Shown in pieces: positions 30,771 to 40,900 of a stretch of DNA of 64,000 bases. Positions within the stretch are counted from its first letter, which is position 1; each line of letters opens with the position of its first letter. The notes beneath the pieces were generated by a model. That model saw only the letters and a list, made by a program, of their open reading frames with translations, made no database searches and was not told the DNA's origin. The translations under genes were made by a program, and so were the position numbers. This DNA is from Durusdinium trenchii (Eukaryota > Sar > Dinophyceae > Suessiales > Symbiodiniaceae). The DNA is taken from positions 8,001 to 72,000 of the forward strand of contig CAXAMN010018890.1 in assembly GCA_963970005.1 (NCBI GenBank), written 5' to 3'.

Positions 30771-31850
30771 CTTGACATTTTTATCCTGGAACTATGGCAA
30801 CATGGTTCGTGGTCAGAAATACACCACACCAAAGTTTCTCCAAGGACTTGATCGTGCAATGAAGCCACGAAAGCAGAGCGCCATGTCACTTCAATATGAG
30901 CAATTTGAAAACAACCTTTTCTTCAACGTGCTCTTCTTTTTACGCGCACATGTCGTGATTCTCCAGGAAGCTCAGCTCCTTGTTCCTGCCAAGGAATTTA
31001 TTGAGCAAAAGAATTGGGCAGTTTGTTTCAATGATTGGGAGAATCTTGCAGTGATGGCTAGATTGGCACCAGATGGCTATATCAAGATCATCGCTGGACA
31101 TGACCAAGACCTTGGTCACTGTCAACAACGTGATGTAACTTGGGCTATCTATGAGATTTGTTTTGGAGAAACAAGGCCTCGTCAGGACTTCAAGGATGCA
31201 GACTATGAATTTGAGGACTATGGTCCTAAGGACCAGCGTGTTCCACTTACTCGAGCGAACATGCATACTATCAGAGTCTGTAATTATCATGTTGACACAC
31301 ACCGTGCTGTAGATGCCCACCTATTGACAGGAGAACAGACAGCATTGATGCTTTATGAATGTTTTGTATATGAGGTGGACATCATTTCTGGTGATGCAAA
31401 TAGTTTGGCCTACAGAATGTCTGGATACAAAAGGCAGCCAATGGCTAACTATTATTACAGCACCATGCAGCATTGGATCCGCAGGTTTTCAGAAGCCCGT
31501 GTAAAAGCAGATCCTGGTATCAAAGCACCTATTCCCAGAACATTTTACAGTTCATCTTCACATGTCCTCAAGCAGTGTGAAGCTTACTTTGAGAAACTCT
31601 GGGAGGAATACTCTACAGAAGACAAGGAAATATACCAGGGATCAAAGCTTGGCGATACTTGTTTGTCTACCATTGTTGAATGGGGTCATTCAATGAGTGA
31701 AGAGGAATATACAAATTCCACAGTGAGCACGAAGGAGTTCATCTGTAATTTTTCAGAGAACTTTGCTCTGATTGACACGGAGGTTATGTGCTCCAGACCC
31801 TCTGACGAAGACAGTCATGGTCCAATGTTTATTTCACTCAGACCAGCTTC
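30771..31850 (+). pseudogene. Endonuclease/exonuclease/phosphatase (EEP) domain of the retroelement
   Basis: All core motifs of the DNase I-like fold appear in order: LTFLSWNYGNM (metal Asn), HVVILQEAQLL (catalytic Glu), LAVMARL, VCNYHVDTHRAVD (His/Asp strand), DIISGDANSLAYR (GDxN) and EDSHGPMFISL (the terminal Asp-His pair, SDH-like). Relatives include APE-type nucleases of non-LTR retrotransposons, AP endonucleases, 2'-phosphodiesterases, Ccr4 deadenylases and Tdp2; the subfamily cannot be fixed by eye. The frame itself is open throughout the domain. It is unusual in an LTR element that already has a DDE integrase. Confidence 0.75.
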
Positions 31851-31998
31851 CTTTTCATCTGGAGACAGAAGACTTTATCGCTCGGGCGAGACTCTTCGAG
31901 ATGCTAACTTGCGGAGGAAGGAGAGACAGAAAGAGAATAAAAGGAAAGGAAGGCCGCCAACTTCTGATCAAGCAGCTCCATCGACTGCAGCGGCATAA

Positions 31999-32921
31999 AA
32001 CTCAGAGCGGAGGCTAACTTTTAATGATAGCTAGGAAGTGAAGATACTTCTGATCACAGTTGATACTTTGCTTCCAGGCTTGACTTTAAGTTGCCAGGCT
32101 GAAGTTTTAATGAATTCTGGTTTGCAACAAGGAGAAACTTTTTGTCAAAGAAGATACTCCTGCATTCCAGGTTTATATGCTTTAGCATGCAGATAAATAC
32201 AGTTTACTAAACGGTTATTATCTGCAGGTAGGTATGGACAGTTTTTCAGAACTGATGATAACTACCACAGCCGCTCTTTTGAAGTGACCTCTAATGGACA
32301 ACCATTTATGGTTGATGATTAAGTCATTTCATAAGTTTGCATTTGTAGTGCAAGTTTTGTACATACATTTGCCGGTGTGTCCTTCCTTTTTGTTTTTGAT
32401 GTCAATGAGAGAGAGTCCTTTTGATGCAGTTTAATTTTGTGTAAGTCCTGTGTATGGAAGCGGCCGAGACCACTTTTCGAGAAGACCATTCCTCGGACCG
32501 AGAGTTGACGCTCCTTGCATTTTGCAAGGCATCTTAATTCATTGCATTTTGTGCGGTCTTGAAATTTTAGTTCTTCGTTACGCGAGTGTCGTTTACTGCT
32601 TTTACAGGTCTCTGTGTAAGAAAGCCGCTTTCCTTTGAATTTATAGTTTCTTTGAAGCTCTGGCTATTTAAGGGCTATTGAGCGCCGGTACACGGTATCT
32701 TCGCCGGTGAACGATACAGTCTCCAGCCGAGATACATTGTCTTTGACTTTGTATTTGAGGTGAGTCAGCTATTGCTCCCTCACTGTATTTAGTATACCTT
32801 GAGATTACCTTTTCTAAAGTGTGCAATACACTGGAATTGGTAAGTACAGGGCACCGTGGTTTCCTTTTTAAGCTTACTAGAGCTTGCTGGACTGTTTTAG
32901 CCTTGCGAATTTTGTGCCTGC
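31999..32921 (+). other. 3' non-coding part of the retroelement
   Basis: About 920 bp between the accessory stop and the 3' LTR. There is no long frame. The last 40 bases are not purine-rich, so no ordinary polypurine tract is visible at the LTR border. Confidence 0.6.
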
Positions 32922-33075
32922 TGAAATGTAGAGGCCCACTTGTACAGGTTCCACTCCAGTGGCCTATCTAGTGTGTCCATGCTTGACTGCCATAAGGCTC
33001 AAGAGGATAAGACTCTGCGCATAAAAGACACTAGCGGTCTGCACCTCAACCGTGTACGCCCTAGTCACTCTTTCA
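32922..33075 (+). repeat. 3' LTR (154 bp)
   Basis: Same length as the 5' LTR with two substitutions; starts TG and ends CA. Followed by CCCCC. Confidence 0.93.
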
Positions 33076-33080
33076 CCCCC
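33076..33080. repeat. Target-site duplication, right (CCCCC)
   Basis: Matches 17664-17668. It lies at the start of a C-rich simple repeat. Confidence 0.7.
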
Positions 33081-33215
33081 CCCTCCCCACCTCCCCTCTC
33101 CTCCTCGTTGTCTTCCTCCCACCTTCCCTCCCTCCCTCCCTCCCTCCCTCCCACCTTCCCTCCCTCCCTCCCTCCCTCCTTCCCTCCCTCCCTCCTCCCT
33201 CCCTCCTCCCTCTTC
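33076..33215 (+). repeat. Pyrimidine tract (CCCT)n
   Basis: Nearly pure C/T sequence of CCCT and CCTCC units directly downstream of the retroelement. Long frames across it are artefacts of the repeat. Confidence 0.9.
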
Positions 33216-33279
33216 GCAAGTTCGACTCCGTCCTGTCGTCGCTCTTTGGCATGCGGTTAGCGTTGCCTATCTTGCGGCC

Positions 33280-33382
33280 ACACTCTCACTCTCACTTTCA
33301 CTCTCACTCTCACTCTCACTGTCTCTCTCTCTCTCTCTCATCTCTCTCATCTCTCCCTCATCTCTTTCTCATCTCTCTCTCA

Positions 33383-33413
<31 letters not shown>

Positions 33414-33460
33414 CTCTCTGTCTCTCGTCTTTCCGTCTCTCTTCTCTCTCTTCTCTCGCA
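33280..33460 (+). repeat. (CTCACT)n / (CT)n simple repeat
   Basis: CTCACT units pass into CT and CTCAT units. The Ser/Leu-rich open frames across it are not genes. Confidence 0.9.
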
Positions 33461-34801
33461 GGAGGATCCGGGCAAAGAGCCACATATAAAGGACTCTTCA
33501 CCGGGAATCGTTTGCCCCGCCCAACTTGTGCAAGGCGTCCTGCCTTCTGCTACTCCCCGCAGACTTCCGACAGTCCGCTCTGCAGGTGGATCTTTGCGAT
33601 GCCACCGCGACGTCTCCTTGATTGCCTCCAAAAAGAGCGCCGTGTTTTTTCCTACCTCGCTGCCCTCCACTTTCCCATTCTGGAGCGCTAGCTTTCGCCC
33701 CCCCCCTTGGCCTCAAGTATATATATATATATATTGTTCTTCTGTTGTTTACTTTTCTCGACCTTTCTTTTTTGGGCGAACGGTGAGGTTGAAGCTGTTG
33801 GTTTCCACGAAGACGTCCCAGCTGGCGGGGGCGACCGCGGACGAAGAAGCGCAGACGCCCCAGGCTGCGTTGTTGGGGGTTCGCCGCGAACCCCGTTGGC
33901 CGCAATGGATTGGTTACTTGATGTTACTTGTAGGGTATCTCAAGTGGTGCAGAATTCATGTTATACACCGAAGTCGCCTTGGTTGGATTGGATTCTTCCA
34001 ACCTCTCTCCCCGGTTGGTCTCTGGGTGGTGTCCTCGATTCATCTCATAGGCATTGAGATTTCTGCAGTGGATTGTGTGCATCGTTTTGGCCAGATGGCA
34101 CGTTGAATCTCGAAGTGCAGAGATACTGAAGGAGCCTGTAAAAACCTGGAAGAATGTGATTCTCATTAAAACAGTCACAAGGGGGACAGAGGCGACATGC
34201 AGTTCTCTTGTTTCCGAAAGCGACAGACCACTTCCATCCCACCGGCCATTGGACCAGGCGGCCTGGAACGCCGCCACCCACTTTGGAAGGTGGCACGGCG
34301 CACATCAGGCGCAAGCTGCAGTCTCCATGCGCTCAAGAAATAGCTACATCCCAACAGATTGGCCCTTGGCCGAAAGGAACCAAGAAATGATGAAGCCTTG
34401 AGAAGCCTTGTCACTTTGCTTTCACCCACACACAGACTCGATTTTTTTCAATGTTTTTACCGTAGGTGCAGAAAGGAGATGATGGTGGTGGCTTGAGCCT
34501 TCAGCAAGATGACATGCGATTGAACGACTCGCAGTTTCGGGCTCCACACACGGGGATTCTCTACACACCGCCGAAGCTCCTTGGAGCTGGCTGGGACTGT
34601 CGGACAGGAGTCATGAGAAGCACCCAGGGGCGAAGTATTTTTTAAAAGGCAGGAGTCATGTTCTTTTGGGGTTTTGGTTTTGACCTTCCTCATGATGCGG
34701 ACTGGTCCCTCCTTGCAACGGAGAGAGTTGGCTTGCACATGAAGGGACTGCAAGCTACAAATCATGCTCTGAGAACCGTTTGCCGTGTTTGTCTTGCTAA
34801 G
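33461..34801. other. Presumed intron DNA of the AP endonuclease gene
   Basis: Several short frames but no exon with a known motif. A TA microsatellite lies at 33719-33738. One short exon linking the LDYILCDQ segment to the SDH exon may lie here; I could not place it. Confidence 0.4.
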
Positions 34802-35089
34802 GTATTCAGATCATGTGCCGGTTTCTGCAGTCTTTGAAGGCGTGGAGACCCATTGTGTTTGGAATGCTGGTGCGGCAGGAGGTCAAACCACAAAAGCCAG
34901 AGCCACAACCAAAGACGCCGGATTTGGCGGAATGCGAAGTGATTGAGTTTCAATGCGCTCATGGCAGCAATGGATCTATTATTTTAAATGAATCGGTGTG
35001 TACTGGGAAGACATCGCTTCTCCCCTTTCAAACGGCAACGGCTTTTCCACCAAAAGGAACCAAAAGGTCCTCGGGCAATTCTCTTCAAG
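34802..35089 (+). CDS. APEX2-like: AP endonuclease 2-like, 3' exon(s)
   Basis: After the acceptor ctaag|g the frame reads YSDHVPVSAVFEG. SDHxPV is the last catalytic motif of the EEP fold, and it follows the GSRLDY motif in every family member; the 5' gene part ends with GSRLDY and lacks SDH. The frame stays open to TGA at 34944. A second likely exon (about 35010-35089) ends in a clean GT donor and holds QKVLGQF, which fits a PCNA-binding box (Q-x-x-L-x-x-F), a feature of APEX2 C-termini, though the second aromatic is missing. No zf-GRF zinc finger was found further on. Joining these exons to 15.4-17.3 kb across the retroelement is inference. Confidence 0.5.
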
Positions 35090-36653
35090 GTGAGAGCCAG
35101 GATCCCAGTTGAATGGATTGAACTCCTTCGAGGAAGGGAAGAACATCATGAACCAATCCATGAAATAGCTGAATCTGGAATCTTCCAAACCACTGGAGCC
35201 AAGTAGGAGGTATCCTTTCTCCTTCTCCATCTCCCTTTTCTCTCTTTCTGAATATTTGGATGTCTTCCTTTCTCAGGTCGTTCTTATCGATTTCTTCCTT
35301 TGAGAGTACTCCCATCCACGTTCAGTCCATCCCCTGCGCATCCCCTGCGCCTCGACTTCCGACCGAGGCCTCGACTTGGCGCCACAGGCAAGTGTCTCGG
35401 TCCCGGTCCTCATCGGATCGGAGGACACTCGAGGCACACAGCCGTGGACCTCGCAAGCGACGCTGGGGAGCTTTTTCGTGCCCTCGAAGAGGCCCAAGAG
35501 GTCCTGACACACACATTGGGCGTTCGCGCGGACGTTCTGAGCGGCTCGGCGTTCGGTCCAAGCGCGGGCGTTCTGAGCGGTGCCCGTCCTGGCTGAGAGG
35601 TGTGGCTCTCTGGAGCCAGAAGTGCCGCGTTGGACTGGGTTAGCAGTGCTGGGGTTAGCAGTGCTCGACATGGCGCCGGGAGTCTATCGCCATGTGGTGA
35701 AAAGGCGTGACTCCGGAAATCAACGCGTTGGTAGTCTTTGCAGTCCGCAGTCAAGCCGGCGAAGCGGTCCGCAGATTGTTTGATAGTACTAGCGATGGCA
35801 GAATACAACGGTCTTAGTCTTTGAAGAAGAAACTTCAAGTTTTGACTTGTGACTAAGATATTCTTAGTGTTTTGCAAGCATCCTTTTGCTGGTGGCTTTG
35901 GCTCAAAAAACTCTGTGGTTCTTCGGCTCCCAGATTTTTTGAACGTGGTGTGCCGTCCTCTCTGCCGTCCGAAGCTTAAGATGCCCGGCTTAAAATGTTG
36001 ATCCGGTGTCGATGCTGCTAGGATTGTGCAGCCGTGCAGCACTGTTTCTCTTACAGAAGAATTGAGTGATATGCGATATGCTCCATTGTTTCACTTAAAA
36101 TGATTTGTTCCAGACTAACAGCCATGAGGTGCCCAAGGCAGCAAGCTGCCGTGCATGACACTGTTTAGGCCGGGGCTGTTTGCAGCACCAAAGAGTTGGA
36201 ATGGACACCTAAGTGAAGTGGTTCCTGCAGGCTGCCTCGGCGTCCTTCAATCTTGCCATGCTGCTTGCTCCTGGTGGCGCTTTGTACCATTTATGAAGGA
36301 CTCTAGACTCTAGACTGGATGGCCATTCACGTGTACACCAAATCGATTTCACGTGTACACGAAATCGATGAAGTCGACACATTCGCGTTCGTGGGGTTTG
36401 CTCAAACAGGCTTCAAAACGAACGCCGGTTTCATGTCTACACTCCGTTCCCGCGAACGGTGCTGCACAAGGTGCGAACGGTTGGAGTTGGAGAGTCAAAT
36501 GTTTCGGTGGCTGCACTAAATGCAAAGGCGCAGTGTTGCACTAAATTCTCTTCCGGTGTTGCACTACAAATCCTGTGCGGATGTCTCCCTTGCGTATCTG
36601 GCTAAAGCTTGGGCCTGCTTCAAAGCTCAAGTGCCCCAAGCCCCGGTCCCGCC
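35090..36653. other. Intron or intergenic DNA, nothing recognised
   Basis: GC-rich frames at 35260-35640 overlap on both strands without family signatures. Contains the short tandem repeat at 36328-36371. Confidence 0.4.
36328..36371 (+). repeat. 22-bp tandem direct repeat
   Basis: Two copies of CACGTGTACACSAAATCGAT plus two bases. Each unit contains the palindromes CACGTG and GTGTACAC. Confidence 0.8.
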
Positions 36654-37931
36654 ATGTCGACGTTCCGCATCAGCCGCCATGCCGCTGCTGCCAAGAAGGC
36701 AGTGGAACGCATGGGCAAGTGCAAAGCGTGGCAGGTGTATCTCTTCACTTTCTGTGATGTGTTGTCGCACTTGATGGTGCTTCTTTTAGCATGGGTGTCG
36801 ACTGCCTATGTAATCATCCCGTATTTTGCCCTTCACTATGCCTTGGCTGCCTTGCGAGCACCCGACCTTTTGGATCCCTTCAAACGCCCCATCACTATGC
36901 TGACGCCGCAGAAGGCTTCCGCCTTCAAATTGGGAGGAAAAGATGAGTCCTGGTTTGGTGGATGTGGCTTCTACCTGGTGAGCTATGCGATCCGCACCTT
37001 GGTCTTCTTCACCATCAACGCCGTGGTTCTGACAAACGGACCAAAGAAGTCGACTGAACAGGCAACGAAAGAGATGTGCACGCGCTCAGACATTGACTGC
37101 GAGAGATTGCCCAAATGGCTGCAACAGGAATGTGCAGTGGATCCAGAGGTGTATTTCTCTTGCTTTCAGAAGGTTGGATGGTATCTAAGTGCCAGCTGCA
37201 ATACCAGGGCGGCACAGTGCAGCTTGCAGGCTGACAAGAGCTTTGAAGTCATCCTAGAAGAGATCTTATGCTTTGTCTTCATGTTCGTCCTTCCCTTCGC
37301 GGCTTTCCTGTTGGCCGGTGTTGGGTGGCTCTGCTGGATACCACAGAAACTCTGCTGTGACGCGGACGACACATTCGCAGAACGTGTCCTGAAAGATGAA
37401 GAGTTGCAGTTGTCAGAGACGGCCTCAGCCCCTCCATCTGCGATGCAGAGAGCCTCGGTCACAATGGAAGTGGCCTTCTCTTTCATAGACGTCTTGTCTG
37501 ATTTGAATTGCATCGTCGCCTATGTCTTGACGGGCAACCTGATGTTCGCTGCTTGTGCACTGATGATTTTCCTAGGGTCCTTCCTGCAAGAAATTTATGG
37601 TGCTGGTGTTGGGGATCTTCTGGAAGCTTGCAGGGATTCCATGGCCACTGGCCAACTCTCTGACAGATATTACTACATCACTTTGCCCGAAAAGGTGTTT
37701 GAAGCGCCACTTTCACTCTTCTTGCAGGTCTACACCTTTATCTTCGTCATGGATTCACCCTACGCAGGACTCTCCTTCATTGGCTCGATGCTCCTGAGCC
37801 TTCGCTCGATCACAAGGATGGAATACGAATTGCTGCATTTGGACTTGATGGAGATCGTCTTGGACACCGGTGCAGGCACGCCTGCCGATGCCACAGCCGA
37901 TGCCATAGGTGACCTGGGCGCTGAGCCATAG
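36654..37931 (+). CDS. Polytopic membrane protein, possibly XK-related
   Basis: Intronless 425-codon frame from ATG 36654. About seven membrane helices are visible, for example around residues 25-60 (TFCDVLSHLMVLLLAWVSTA), 100-125, 200-230 (LCFVFMFVLPFAAFLLAGVG), 272-300 and 320-380. A Cys-rich loop lies between helices 2 and 3 (CTRSDIDC, ECAVDPEVYFSC, SCNTRAAQC) and may form disulfides outside the cytoplasm. The pair FSFIDVLSDLN ... EAPLSLFLQVY resembles the conserved (S/D)D and E-x-P-Q-x-x-L-Q-x-Y motifs of XK/Xkr proteins, which act in lipid scrambling, but the Gln is replaced by Ser. The absence of introns among multi-exon neighbours suggests a retrocopy or an intronless lineage gene. Family assignment is weak; the membrane prediction is strong. 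Confidence 0.65.
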   Translation: MSTFRISRHAAAAKKAVERMGKCKAWQVYLFTFCDVLSHLMVLLLAWVSTAYVIIPYFALHYALAALRAPDLLDPFKRPITMLTPQKASAFKLGGKDESWFGGCGFYLVSYAIRTLVFFTINAVVLTNGPKKSTEQATKEMCTRSDIDCERLPKWLQQECAVDPEVYFSCFQKVGWYLSASCNTRAAQCSLQADKSFEVILEEILCFVFMFVLPFAAFLLAGVGWLCWIPQKLCCDADDTFAERVLKDEELQLSETASAPPSAMQRASVTMEVAFSFIDVLSDLNCIVAYVLTGNLMFAACALMIFLGSFLQEIYGAGVGDLLEACRDSMATGQLSDRYYYITLPEKVFEAPLSLFLQVYTFIFVMDSPYAGLSFIGSMLLSLRSITRMEYELLHLDLMEIVLDTGAGTPADATADAIGDLGAEP

Positions 37932-40900
37932 GTGACCAAAGGAGGCCAAAGGAGTCACCGGAAACCAACTTTGATCTTTGATGTGAAGGACTCCACCCAA
38001 AAGAGTGGCTTTTTCGTGTTTTGCGGCTCATTTTGCCGAATTTGGGGGCGATGGTTTCCCCACCGTGCCGCATATTTGATGTCGATTTGTCTTGCTAGCT
38101 GTGGCCACTAGCTCATCCACACAGGGGGAAGTGTGTTTCTTTGGCATTCCTTTCATCTCCGGGGTGATCCATTCTTACACAAGGTGGAAGGTTAGGCAAG
38201 GGCTTTTTGCAGTTACCACCTGCACATACCATTTCGAAGATCTTCTGATTCTTCTCCACCACGGTATGGACTTGTTTTGCCCGGCCTTTCCTTGTTCCCA
38301 AAGCCGCGAAACCCAGGAGCTGCGGCCTTCGCGGGCGCCGCCGCCGCCTCAGTCGAACCCGGACGACCGACGGACGGAGGTCGGTCGCCGAACCGAGGCG
38401 CCGGCAGCGAAGTGGCAGGACCGGGGGGGGGAGGTGAGTCGGGACCCCGGTGGGGTGGCTGGATGGTCCCCTTTTCTTTTTTGGGCGGCGGGGGATCTTT
38501 TGGGCGGAACACGGATGAGATCTCAGGTGCTGACCGTGAGGATCAACATTCAACTAGATAAGAGGTTCAACATGCTTGAGGAGAACGCCCGAGTTCGACC
38601 TGAGATTCGATTGGATACGAAGTGTCATTGTAACTGCTTTGTCATCAAAAGGGCCATATACTGTCTATATCGATTATACACAGTAGTCACCCATTTGACC
38701 GGACCGCTTTGCAGGTCTTTTTTTCGTGACCGAACATTTCCGTCCCAATGACCGGACCGAGTCGTCGGGTGGGGCGTCCAGGGCCGACGTCTCCGTGGCG
38801 GTCTCGGCGCCCTGGGAGGCGTGAGGAGAGACGGGCGGGTCGGGGTGATGTGCTCCGAGACCGACCCGTCGGCGATTCCACGACTGGAAAGACTCCAAGG
38901 GTCCGACTCAGGGCTGGTGACGTTTGCGAAGGACAAAGCTTGATTCTGAAGACTCCACTTCTGGGGCTTTTGAGCACTTGCACCAGCTCGCGTGTCCGCT
39001 CGCGACGGCTCTGCCGTGAGGTCTGGCAGATCAGGGCAGTTTGGAAGGTCGGCAGCCTGGAGGATGGTGAGTCACAACCCGACCCACTGGACCGAACGAC
39101 GGCGTTGGGGTATCCGGGTAGGTCAACCTCCGGTGTTTCGTTTCAAGCAACAAAGTGCCTTGTGCACTGTGCACATCCTCATGTTGGAACCATTCTTGTC
39201 ATTACTCTGATGGTTGCCCCAAGGTTTTGACCCACAGCCATTCATTTAGTGCTTTACTAGTATTCTTAGTTTCCAGTCTTCTCCATTGCCTTTTCCAAGG
39301 TGCCCAGATGCTTCTTGCTGACGAGTCCGGTGACACACTTATACAAACCAGTTGCCACTTTCGAGGCTCCAAAGACCTTTTGCCACTATCTTCATAACAT
39401 GGCTGCATAGCTCCAAGCCTTGTGTGGCCGTGCCCAAAAGGCCGCCTTGCAGTGCACGAAACGGCTCTGCATGAAACGGCGCTGCCGACCACCGTCCTCA
39501 GGCTTCCCATTCGCTCTAGCGATCGGAGCGGTGCTGCTGTGCCTTGGCCGAAAGAAAACGACACCTGCGCGGTACCGCGACCGGCACCGACCGGCACAGC
39601 GCAGGGTGGCGGGTGGGATCTTCTTGGCCCGGGAGCTCGGGAGAGTCGGAATGCGGGTGGCGAAGAACACCTGGGGCAGGCAGCCATTGGCCATCACAGA
39701 GAGAGAGAGAGAGAGGGGTGGGGGGAGGGAGAGCAAGGAGAGCAATAGTTCTTTTCTTCTATTCTTGTTTTACTAACTGCTTCACCGGGGGGTCAAACAC
39801 CGGGCCTCGTTGTGACACAGAGAGAGAATATTGAGACACTCGCTTTTGACACTCGTTTCTTGTGAATGACTTGTCAATGTCACACGAGCGAGTGGAGTGG
39901 ACCGGCCCGCCGCGCCACCGCGCCTCCGCTGCGCACAAGGCCACCTCTACAAAGGAGCGCGCGGATGGAGCCAAGGAGGAGGAGAGCGCACCAGTGGCTC
40001 CGACTCCAACCGTTCAACAGGTCGTTCATGTGGGTGTTGTAAACGGCCATTGCAAATGACCAATCTCTAAAAAGTGCGGGACCATTTTTGTGAATGGTTC
40101 GATCACTGTCAGTGTTTGCCAGCTTTCGCCAGTGTCAAACCAGCCCCTTCACATCTTTCCACTGGAACCACCCGCTCTGCCTGGTTGGAGGTGGGCAAAG
40201 AGGAAGCTAGACGACCAAGAAATTTCCATACCTTCACTTGGAGAACAGCCGTTTTTGCGGCAAATGGCCGTGTCACAGGAGCTTCCTCCTTGGGCCAACA
40301 TGTCCTAGCCTGAGACCAAACGCGCCTGCAGGCGAAAGGAGCAGGTGAGCAGGGCCATTCTGGGATTTAAAGTCAGACATCAGATCTGCAGGATTTTCCT
40401 AAGTTCACTGCTGTTGTCCTGCCCCATCAACTGGGACGACTCGAGCGGGTGGACGATTCATTCGGTGCTTCCTGAGGGTGCAAGTCATGCAGGATGTCCT
40501 CAGTGGGCAGCCGTCGGGGGCCCTTAAGACTTGAGTTCGGGTCACGCTTTTGAGCCCCGTTCATAGCGTCTGGTCGCTCCTAGTAGTAAGGCCAGGAGCC
40601 CCGTTCGTAGCGTCCTGATGGTTAGGGGCTCCTCTCTTTCTTTGTGCCTTGGCCTTGGCCCAACAATAATGAACTTTGCTGATTGCTGATGGCTCCTTGT
40701 TGGGAAACACAGCTTGAACGCCATTCGGAATGGCCCATACTCACATCATTCCAGGGAATCGAGGTCGTGTCAGTTCTGCATCAATGCCTGTTATGAGGTG
40801 GCTCACCACACAAGGTTGCATCCAGAGGTATGCGCCAAGTTTGTCAACATATACATTTTGACCTTTGCTACAGCGAAGATAGACCAGTGCAAAAGAGCCT

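Larger units (their letters stand above)
26612..31998 (+). pseudogene. Accessory region of the retroelement: KptA/Tpt1-like + unknown middle + EEP nuclease
   Basis: About 1,795 codons in three collinear open blocks: 26612-27262, 27303-29633 (interrupted by TGA 28785-28787) and 29584-31998. Besides TAA 27260, the breaks are single-base shifts, one in cattgtt near 27335 and one at a T6 run (29624-29629) just before a stop. Since homology runs straight through them, this was one long protein. Order: N-terminal unknown (to about 26960), KptA-like 26966-27640, unknown globular middle with Glu/Arg-rich helix (KDEERAREREEEEE) to 29630, acidic linker to about 30250, EEP 30771-31850, and a basic tail ending KRKGRPP, which resembles an AT-hook. 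Conservation of all these folds indicates that the parent element used them. Confidence 0.75.
17669..33075 (+). mobile_element. Ty1/copia-type LTR retrotransposon with a KptA + EEP accessory region, 15.4 kb
   Basis: Full-length element with 154-bp LTRs (17669-17822 and 32922-33075) that begin TG, end CA and differ at only two sites, flanked by CCCCC. Order: PBS, gag, broken protease, integrase-RT-RNase H (the copia order), a 0.2-kb spacer, a 5.4-kb accessory coding region, and a 0.9-kb 3' non-coding part. It is about three times as long as a typical copia element because of the accessory region and enlarged pol. Coding lesions: frameshift near 19850, stops at 20197, 27260 and 28785, and single-base shifts near 27335 and 29624. 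It lies in sense orientation within the presumed intron of the AP endonuclease gene. Two differences in 154 bp mean a fairly recent insertion; the number of stops is about what neutral decay since then could give. Confidence 0.9.

Noticed and set aside
33118..33489. Open frames of 100-146 codons rich in Ser, Pro and Leu
   Set aside because: They arise from the CCCT and CTCACT repeats, which are open in several frames at once.
35889..35911. ctttggctcaa, resembling the end of the dinoflagellate spliced leader
   Set aside because: Only about 10 bases match, the GCCAT part is absent, and no gene starts directly after it.
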